Shown here: positions 30,180 to 36,082 of the stretch, piece by piece
Layout of the letters: each line of letters starts with the position of its first letter
How positions within the stretch are numbered: the first letter of the stretch is position 1
DNA from: Candidatus Thermoplasmatota archaeon
Lineage (GTDB): Archaea; Thermoplasmatota; Thermoplasmata; UBA10834
DNA: 36,082 bases
Assembly: GCA_018814355.1 (NCBI GenBank)
Contig: JAHIZT010000109.1
Span: forward strand, 1 to 36,082
Reading direction: 5' to 3'
The notes under the pieces: generated by a model
Told to the model about the DNA's origin: nothing
The model's database searches: none
Seen by the model: only the letters and a program-made list of their open reading frames with translations
Translations under genes and position numbers: made by a program

Positions 30180-33100
30180 TGCCGAAGAGGACGGATCTGA
30201 AGAAGCTGATGGTGATAGGTTCGGGTCCAATCGTCATAGGACAGGCGGCGGAGTTCGATTTCTCCGGTTCGCAGGCGAGTCGGTCATTGAGAGAGGAAGG
30301 CTACACTACGGTCCTGGTGAACTCCAACCCGGCCACCATCCAGACAGACCTCGAGATTGCAGACATCGTATATGTGGAGCCTCTCAACATCGAGACCGTC
30401 ACGAAGATCCTCGAGAAGGAGAGAGTCCAGGGCATCCTCTCAGGAATGGGCGGCCAGACAGCTCTCAACTTATGTTCTGAACTTGCGGAGAATGGGACTC
30501 TCGAACGATTGAAGGTGGAGTTGCTAGGGAGTCAGCCAAGGGCGATAGCGTTGTCCGAGGACCGGGAGCTGTTCAGGAAGACCATGCTAGACCTGAGAGA
30601 ACCCATCCCGAAGAGCAAGACGGCTAACTCGGTGGAAGGAGCCAAGAATGCCGCGCAAGAGATAGGTGGTTATCCGGTTCTTGTGCGGCCCGCATTCACA
30701 CTCGGAGGAACCGGAGGAGGGATAGCCCACGACGAGCAGGAGCTCGAAGACATCGCAGGCAGAGGCCTGGCTTATTCGAGGATCCATCAAGTCCTGATCG
30801 AGGAAAGCGTCATCGGGTGGAAGGAGTTCGAGTACGAGGTGATGCGCGACTCGAAAGACAACTGCATAATCGTCTGCAGCATGGAGAACCTCGACCCGAT
30901 GGGAGTCCACACGGGCGATAGCATTGTTGTTGCTCCTGCCCAGACCCTGAGCGATCGGGACCATCAGATGCTCAGAAGAGCGACGATCAAGATCATACGC
31001 GCCCTGGGGATCGAAGGCGGAGCGAACATTCAGTTCGCGGTCCATCCGAAGACAGGAGAGTATCGTGTCATCGAGGTGAATCCGAGGGTTTCAAGGAGTT
31101 CCGCGCTGGCATCCAAGGCGACAGGGTATCCCATCGCCAGAGTGGCTGCGAAGATCGCTGTCGGACGTACTCTGGACGAAATCCCCAATGCGATAACGGG
31201 AAGGACATGCGCAGCGTTCGAACCTTCCATAGACTATGTCGTGGTGAAGATTCCCAGGTGGCCATTCGACAAGTTCAGGACCGTTGACAGGAGACTCGGG
31301 ACTCAGATGAAAAGCACCGGCGAGGTCATGGCCATCGGGAGGAACATCCAAGAGGCGCTCCTGAAAGCCGTGCGGTCTCTCGAGATCGACAGGGTCGGTC
31401 TTGAGCCTGAGAAATGGTCCGATGAGGAGATTGCGAAGGAGCTGGCGGATGCCACCGACGCCAGGTTGTTCATGATTGCGGAGGCTCTGCGAAGAGGTGT
31501 CTCTCAGGAGAGAGTATGCGCGCTCACAAACTGGGACCCGTTCTTCGTCAAGAAGCTCATGGAGATCATTGAAACAGAGAGCATGCTGAAGAAGCGCCTG
31601 GACGATGGTACGTTGAGGCTCGCGAAGAGGCTCGGCTTCAGTGACGAATACATTTCACTCCTCACGGGAAAGGAAGAGCGGACAATCAGAAACCAGAGGA
31701 CATCGAAGGGAATTGCTGCAACCTACAAGATGGTCGACACCTGCGCAGCGGAGTTCGAGGCCACCACACCGTACTTCTATTCCACATACGAATCAGAGTG
31801 CGAGGCGAGACCTTCCAGCAACAGGAAAGTGATCGTGGTCGGCTCAGGTCCGATACGCATTGGCCAAGGGATAGAGTTCGACTATTGTTGCGTCCACGGA
31901 GCCATCGCCCTGAAGGAAGAGGGGATCGACGCCATAGTCATCAACAACAATCCCGAAACGGTCTCGACAGACTTCGACATCTCTACCAGGTTGTACTTCG
32001 AGCCCATAACGGTCGAAGACGTCCTGAACGTGATAGAGAAGGAGGACGCGGACGGGGTGATCCTCCAGTTCGGCGGGCAGACATCCATCAACCTTGCGCT
32101 CCCCCTCCAGAAGGAGCTGAAAGGAAGGAAGACGAAGATACTGGGGACATCTCCAGACTCGATGGACCTCGCAGAGGATCGGAAGAAGTTCGCGAAGCTT
32201 ATGGACGAGTTGGGGATCCGCCAGCCGAAGTCCGGGACCGGCCTCTCGTTCGATGAGGTAAAGAACCTCGCCCAGGAAATCGGCTACCCGGTGCTGATAA
32301 GACCCAGCTATGTCCTCGGCGGAAGGGCCATGGAGATCGTATACAACGAATCGGAGCTGGAGACGTACATGAAGAGTGCTGCAAAGGTCTCCAAGAAGCG
32401 CCCCATTCTCGTCGACAAATACCTCACGCACGCGATTGAAATCGATGTGGACGCGGTCTCCGATGGGACAGATGTCTACATCGGGGGGATTCTCGAGCAC
32501 ATAGAGGAGGCCGGTGTTCATTCAGGGGACGCAACGATGGTCCTGCCGCCACAAACCTTGAAACCTGACGTCTTGAAGGAAATCAGAAGGGTCACGAAGG
32601 AGGTCGCGCTCGCGCTCAAGACAATAGGCCTGATGAACCTCCAACTGGCGTACAAGGACGGCGAGATATTCATGCTTGAGGCAAACCCGAGGTCAAGCAG
32701 GACCGTGCCGATCATCTCGAAGGCCACTGGTGTGCCGCTCGCAAAGGTTGCCACGAAAATCATGCTGGGAAGGACTCTGAAGGATCTCGGACTCCAGGGC
32801 GAGGCAAAGATCAAGCATGTCGCGGTCAAGGCATCGGTTTTCCCCTTTCTGAAACTGCCTGGAGTGGACAGCATCCTGGGTCCTGAGATGAAGTCCACAG
32901 GAGAGGTCATGGGCATAGACACGTCCTATCCAGCGGCAGTGTGGAAGGCGCTCGTCGCTTCGGGCCAGAAACTCCCCATGAAAGGGAAGGTGTACATCAG
33001 CGTCGCGGACGTCGACAAGAAATCTGCAGTGGACCTTGCTAGGAGACTGTCATCAATCGGATTCTCGATATACGCCACCAAAGGCACGACGGATGTCCTC

Positions 33101-33388
33101 AGGTCCAAGAACATCGAGGCAACTTCCGTGCACAGAATATCAGAGCATGGCTCTCCTGACGCGCTCTCGCTGATGCGCCAAGGCAATGTGCAGCTGGTAA
33201 TCAACACACCGACAGAGGCGTCGGGTGCCAGAAGGGATGGCTACATGATGCGCAGGCTGGCCGTTGAGCTGGAGATTCCGATCTTCACGACGATTCAGGG
33301 TGCGAGGGCCGCAGTCATGGCCATGGAGCATGCCGTGAAGAAGGAAATGACCGTCAACGATCTATCATTCTTCCACAACTTGAGCTAG
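30179..33388 (+). CDS. carB: Carbamoyl-phosphate synthase, large subunit
   Basis: CarB uses two ATP, bicarbonate and ammonia to make carbamoyl phosphate. The 1069-residue protein is a full-length undivided form with two homologous ATP-grasp halves. The first starts KLMVIGSGPIVIGQAAEFD and the second, near residue 547, starts KVIVVGSGPIRIGQGIEFD. Both halves have the SNPATIQTD/NNPETVSTD block and the EVNPRVSRSS/EANPRSSRT catalytic loop. A C-terminal MGS-like allosteric domain begins near residue 935. Some thermophilic archaea have a carB split between the halves; here it is intact. Confidence 0.96.
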   Translation: MPKRTDLKKLMVIGSGPIVIGQAAEFDFSGSQASRSLREEGYTTVLVNSNPATIQTDLEIADIVYVEPLNIETVTKILEKERVQGILSGMGGQTALNLCSELAENGTLERLKVELLGSQPRAIALSEDRELFRKTMLDLREPIPKSKTANSVEGAKNAAQEIGGYPVLVRPAFTLGGTGGGIAHDEQELEDIAGRGLAYSRIHQVLIEESVIGWKEFEYEVMRDSKDNCIIVCSMENLDPMGVHTGDSIVVAPAQTLSDRDHQMLRRATIKIIRALGIEGGANIQFAVHPKTGEYRVIEVNPRVSRSSALASKATGYPIARVAAKIAVGRTLDEIPNAITGRTCAAFEPSIDYVVVKIPRWPFDKFRTVDRRLGTQMKSTGEVMAIGRNIQEALLKAVRSLEIDRVGLEPEKWSDEEIAKELADATDARLFMIAEALRRGVSQERVCALTNWDPFFVKKLMEIIETESMLKKRLDDGTLRLAKRLGFSDEYISLLTGKEERTIRNQRTSKGIAATYKMVDTCAAEFEATTPYFYSTYESECEARPSSNRKVIVVGSGPIRIGQGIEFDYCCVHGAIALKEEGIDAIVINNNPETVSTDFDISTRLYFEPITVEDVLNVIEKEDADGVILQFGGQTSINLALPLQKELKGRKTKILGTSPDSMDLAEDRKKFAKLMDELGIRQPKSGTGLSFDEVKNLAQEIGYPVLIRPSYVLGGRAMEIVYNESELETYMKSAAKVSKKRPILVDKYLTHAIEIDVDAVSDGTDVYIGGILEHIEEAGVHSGDATMVLPPQTLKPDVLKEIRRVTKEVALALKTIGLMNLQLAYKDGEIFMLEANPRSSRTVPIISKATGVPLAKVATKIMLGRTLKDLGLQGEAKIKHVAVKASVFPFLKLPGVDSILGPEMKSTGEVMGIDTSYPAAVWKALVASGQKLPMKGKVYISVADVDKKSAVDLARRLSSIGFSIYATKGTTDVLRSKNIEATSVHRISEHGSPDALSLMRQGNVQLVINTPTEASGARRDGYMMRRLAVELEIPIFTTIQGARAAVMAMEHAVKKEMTVNDLSFFHNLS

Positions 33389-33405
33389 GGGCGGGCGGGA
33401 CTCTC

Positions 33406-34251
33406 TCACCAGTTGATAGCGGGTTCCTTGCCAAGTCTCCGCATGACATTCGCATGCTTCGCACATAGTTTTCCAGATGATATCTGGGACCCGATGAGAT
33501 CCTCCTGCCAGTGAGCGTTGAACAGGCGGCATCTCTTATTGTCGCAGAATGGCTGCAGAGTGAGATGGAACAACACCCCTTGGAGAGCCAGCCCTTTCAG
33601 GACCTCCGTGGTCTTTGGCGAACCGTAGTCGATGAATCGTCCCTCGAACGCCTTCTTAAGCTCCTGAAGCTGGACATCCCCGGCTCCTTGCAGTTCCATG
33701 CCTTGCTTCATCAGGTAATACTCACGCGGTTTGGCAGGGGCTTCCACTATTCCAGGGAGTGACACAATGCTCGGAAAGCCGCACACGATCGTCCTGAGAT
33801 GGTGCCTAAGGTCATCGGTCGAGTATGTAGACACAAGCCTGTCCGTCAGAATGATGGATACGTGCTCACGCAGGTCCTGGGGACCGAGGATTGAGGTGAA
33901 CAGATCCTCGAGTCTCCGACCGTCATACACTATCCCGCCAATCCTAGCTTCGCCGAGGACGGTGCGCCGTTCGTAGTCGATCTCTCCGTACATCGGCTCG
34001 AATGATTGCTCGGCCTTGTTCGGGTCCTTCATCCGAGCCGAGGCGAATCTCTCAGAAATCCGCTCAATGCACTTCTTGCGAACTGAAGTAAGGATACTAG
34101 GTCTGATGCGAAACCTGACCGAAGGGAAGAGGTGTTCGAGGAAGGATGCGATCTCCTCGAAATCAACATCCGTTGACTGTTCGGGAGAGTGGATGTCCAC
34201 ATATCTGAGCAGTCTCTTCTCAGAGCTTCTTGAGGTGCTTGTACGCGACAT
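33406..34251 (-). CDS. Archaemetzincin-like protein without an intact HExxH motif
   Basis: The 281-residue protein resembles a group annotated as putative archaeal metallopeptidases (I believe DUF6775). The C-terminus has [18 protein letters not shown] then NAHW, with C236, C241, H247, C263 and H266, like the structural zinc region of archaemetzincins. The segment where HExxHxxGxxH would fall ([15 protein letters not shown]) lacks the motif. The upstream core with [12 protein letters not shown] fits the same fold. It is probably a zinc-binding protein that has lost proteolysis. ATG 34251 overlaps thi4 by 32 nt; GTG 34200 is an alternative start leaving no overlap. Confidence 0.6.
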   Translation of the reverse strand: MSRTSTSRSSEKRLLRYVDIHSPEQSTDVDFEEIASFLEHLFPSVRFRIRPSILTSVRKKCIERISERFASARMKDPNKAEQSFEPMYGEIDYERRTVLGEARIGGIVYDGRRLEDLFTSILGPQDLREHVSIILTDRLVSTYSTDDLRHHLRTIVCGFPSIVSLPGIVEAPAKPREYYLMKQGMELQGAGDVQLQELKKAFEGRFIDYGSPKTTEVLKGLALQGVLFHLTLQPFCDNKRCRLFNAHWQEDLIGSQISSGKLCAKHANVMRRLGKEPAINW

Positions 34252-35005
34252 CAGCTCCCCGCCTGCCCGACAAGAGCATCGAGCCGAAAGTCGGGCCCAT
34301 CCTAGGCAGGCCGAAGGTCGTTGAGACCGCCATGCCCGTCACTATGAGTCCGGGATGGCAGAAACCGGTGTGTTCGACCACAGCGTCTTCGCTCTTCTCA
34401 ATCCACATCGCACCGAACCCGGGCGTCTTGATAAGACCGCGCTCCTCGAGCTTCTTGACGACCATGGCATCGTGGCCTGTGGCATCGATGACCAACTTGG
34501 ACTCCAGAGCAACGGGATCTACACAGGTGATCTGCCTCGGGAGCGCTCCAACAGGCGTCCAGTTAACGACTGCGCCAGCGACCCTGTTCTTTTCGCGGAG
34601 CACGACATCATCGAACGATACCATGTTGAGGACGCTGACGCCCGCCTCACACGCCGATGCAATGAGCTTCGCGCAGGCCAGAGGACCAGGGGTCATGTAC
34701 AACCCCTTTTCGTACATCTTGTACTTCACCTCGAGCTCATCCAGTATCTTCTGTGCGGGCGCTCTGACGGTAATCGTGTTCATGAGGAATCCGCCGATCC
34801 AGAAGCCGCCACCGAGGTAGTTGTTCCTCTCTACGATGAGCACCCTCACCTTCTTCAGTGCGAGGTCGCGCGCCGCCATGAGCCCGCTCGGACCGCCGCC
34901 GATGATTATGACATCTGTTTCGGCAAAGCCGTCCATGTCTTTGGCGAACTGAGAAATGATTGCGCGCGTCACTGAACTTTCGGACGATTTTTCGAAGATC
35001 GGCAT
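34220..35005 (-). CDS. thi4: Thi4-family thiazole synthase / ribose-1,5-bisphosphate isomerase-like, Cys type
   Basis: Thi4 builds the thiazole of thiamine from NAD and glycine. The 261-residue protein has the Rossmann FAD/NAD motif [19 protein letters not shown] (residues 31-49), [14 protein letters not shown], and the late [19 protein letters not shown]...[18 protein letters not shown] block diagnostic for the family. At the position just before the conserved VDP, where methanogen enzymes have His, it has C161 (ITCVDPVAL). This is the residue that donates sulfur in yeast Thi4. A GGTGA lies 6 nt before the ATG, and a TATA box is at 35046-35055. The next gene overlaps its 3' end. Confidence 0.9.
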   Translation of the reverse strand: MPIFEKSSESSVTRAIISQFAKDMDGFAETDVIIIGGGPSGLMAARDLALKKVRVLIVERNNYLGGGFWIGGFLMNTITVRAPAQKILDELEVKYKMYEKGLYMTPGPLACAKLIASACEAGVSVLNMVSFDDVVLREKNRVAGAVVNWTPVGALPRQITCVDPVALESKLVIDATGHDAMVVKKLEERGLIKTPGFGAMWIEKSEDAVVEHTGFCHPGLIVTGMAVSTTFGLPRMGPTFGSMLLSGRRGADVAYKHLKKL

Positions 35006-35045
35006 CTGCTTTCACCAGACCGTGGAGTGCGCAAACCAGCTTCCC

Positions 35046-35055
35046 GAATATAAGG
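35046..35055 (-). promoter_or_regulatory. TATA box of thi4
   Basis: The minus strand reads CTTATATTCG, centred about 46 nt before the ATG, giving a leader of about 20 nt that carries the GGTGA site. I see no thiamine (TPP) riboswitch in this leader. Confidence 0.6.
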
Positions 35056-35222
35056 GTTGTCCCTCGACACTTGGACAAGCTTGGAGGATGCGGTCTGGTA
35101 TGTAAGGCACAAGGCATATGCACCCTGTTCGAGATAGCATTGCATGCGGAGCGGAGCTGGAATCTTGTCTAGCCCCGCGAACGAGAAGACCTGGCTCCGC
35201 TCCCACAACGATTCCAGGAGAG

Positions 35223-35372
35223 ATGAAGAGGATGGATATAGACCCAATATGCAAGATGGATGTGGACCCGAACACAGCTAAGTGGAAGTCGACCTACAAG
35301 GGCAAGGAATACTACTTCTGTGCCCCTGGCTGCAAGAAGGCATTCGACAAGAATCCCGACAAGTACGCCTGA
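35223..35372 (+). CDS. Small YHS-domain metal-binding protein
   Basis: The 49-residue protein is almost entirely a YHS domain: DPICKMDVDPNTAKWKSTY then KGKEYYFCAPGCKKAFDKNP. The three cysteines (C-x(n)-FCAPGC) form a treble-clef-type metal site related to TRASH. Such proteins are found near copper or heavy-metal transport genes. The ATG at 35223 follows AGGAG; ATG 35232 is a near alternative. A longer frame to 35118 exists but its extra residues are not part of the domain. It is convergent with an Lrp-TRASH regulator 12 nt away, which supports a metal-handling role. Confidence 0.85.
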   Translation: MKRMDIDPICKMDVDPNTAKWKSTYKGKEYYFCAPGCKKAFDKNPDKYA

Positions 35373-35384
35373 GAGAGACCTCGG

Positions 35385-36035
35385 TTAGTGCTGATGGACG
35401 GGGTGCTCTTGAGTCATCGGGAATGCACCGCCTGCGGACTTCTTCAACTTCTCGTACTTCTCCCTGTAAAGTTTCTCACAAACGCTGCAGCAGAGGTAGT
35501 GGTATTTCCCGTCCAGCTTGATCTTCACTCCCTCGTCCTTCATCATGTGACCGCAGTAGTAACATCTGATCAGAAGACCAGCTTCGTCAGTGAGGGCGGC
35601 CCTTGGGCTCTCCTTCGGGACCCTCATCACCATGGAGTTGTCCATCTTGACGATCTCAGGCACCTGAGCAAGAGACTCCAGGAACCGCTGGTACTTGATC
35701 TGATTGTAGAACGAGAGTATACACAGGATTCTTGAGTCGGACAGAACGTAAATCTGTCTTACTATCTCATCCTCCGTTATTCTCATGACCACCTTGTCGA
35801 GATCGGAGGGCTTGGATTCTAGGACCAATGCGACCGAGATCTGGCCCAGCATGTCAGCGTCCAGCATCGTAGAATAACCTCTGATAAGGCCCACATCCAG
35901 CATCGCCTGCACTCGCGAGCTCACTGTCGGAGTGCTAACGCCAATCCTGGCAGAGATGTCCCTGAAGGAGGCTCGGCCATCCTGCTGAAGCTCTCTCAAT
36001 ATCTTTCTGTCAACATCATCAAGATTGAGACTCAT
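35385..36035 (-). CDS. Lrp/AsnC-type regulator with C-terminal TRASH metal-sensing domain
   Basis: This is a DNA-binding regulator of 216 residues. Residues about 5-60 are an AsnC-type HTH (LDDVDRKILRELQQDGR then SFRDISARIGVSTPTVSSRV). The middle is a RAM-like alpha/beta domain. Residues about 157-197 form a TRASH domain with CYYCGHMM then YHYLCCSVCEKLYREKY. A His-containing tail ends in PVHQH. HTH-TRASH proteins in other archaea sense copper or related metals. The facing YHS gene is the obvious regulon partner. The likely promoter is the A-rich GGATATCC region at 36060-36070, minus strand. Confidence 0.88.
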   Translation of the reverse strand: MSLNLDDVDRKILRELQQDGRASFRDISARIGVSTPTVSSRVQAMLDVGLIRGYSTMLDADMLGQISVALVLESKPSDLDKVVMRITEDEIVRQIYVLSDSRILCILSFYNQIKYQRFLESLAQVPEIVKMDNSMVMRVPKESPRAALTDEAGLLIRCYYCGHMMKDEGVKIKLDGKYHYLCCSVCEKLYREKYEKLKKSAGGAFPMTQEHPVHQH

Positions 36036-36059
36036 GGACAGAGACTAGCCTTGGGAGGG

Positions 36060-36070
36060 GGATATCCTTT
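36060..36070 (-). promoter_or_regulatory. Probable TATA region of the Lrp-TRASH gene
   Basis: The minus strand reads AAAGGATATCC, centred about 30 nt before the ATG at 36035. The box is atypical and embedded in the palindrome GGATATCC, which may allow autoregulation. Confidence 0.35.
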
Positions 36071-36082
36071 TCACTTGAAAGG

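Noticed and set aside
30179-33388. Split or frameshifted carB
   Set aside because: The frame is continuous over 1069 residues with both ATP-grasp halves and the C-terminal domain intact.

Overview
The window looks like an ordinary, gene-dense piece of a chromosome from a euryarchaeal-type archaeon, most likely Thermoplasmatota-like; I place it by gene content only. Archaeal markers are the archaetidylserine lipid genes, archaeal-type MptD, RibL and RibC, Trm1, Ncs6/TtuA, the RFC small subunit, ribosomal protein eL40 and Lrp-type regulators. TATA boxes sit 26-38 nt upstream of most first genes, often so close to the start codon that the mRNA should be leaderless. Internal genes instead carry Shine-Dalgarno sites. 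I see no tRNA, rRNA, CRISPR array, insertion sequence, integrase or phage gene.

Layout. Positions 145-3588 hold korDABC plus an ADP-forming acyl-CoA synthetase beta subunit, a ferredoxin-linked route from 2-oxoacid to acyl-CoA to ATP. Positions 3601-7143 hold two archaeal phospholipid headgroup genes, mptD (pterin), a THEP1 NTPase and trm1. Then purA and topA follow, each behind its own promoter. On the minus strand at 10920-14001 lie a two-TM protein, a regulator with two winged-helix repeats, eL40 and rfcS. In the gap before eL40 is a plus-strand candidate small RNA with a TATA box, a palindrome around that box and an intrinsic terminator. From 14021 come a small basic protein, a possible structured RNA, ncs6, a two-gene membrane/extracytoplasmic operon and glyA.

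From 18380 a two-unit ribbon-helix-helix regulator sits behind a perfect palindrome between its TATA box and start. It is followed by PGI/PMI and a MacB/LolCDE-type ABC transporter (ATPase plus a 966-residue FtsX permease). Positions 23918-25988 are a compact riboflavin/FAD operon, ribB-ribL-ribC-ribH. Positions 26036-27949 encode a large fusion: zinc ribbon, PUA, PAPS-reductase-like PP-loop domain and 2x[4Fe-4S] ferredoxin. After an unrecognised conserved-looking protein come carAB with an elaborate upstream region, an archaemetzincin-like protein overlapping a Cys-type Thi4, and a convergent YHS-protein / Lrp-TRASH-regulator pair that looks like a metal-response cassette.

Most of the window is core metabolism and information processing. 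The best leads for something undescribed are the PUA/PP-loop/ferredoxin fusion, the palindrome-controlled small RNA at about 12565-12694, the carA upstream region with a 31-codon leaderless mini-ORF, the tandem RHH with its operator, and the unannotated membrane operon at 15293-16866.
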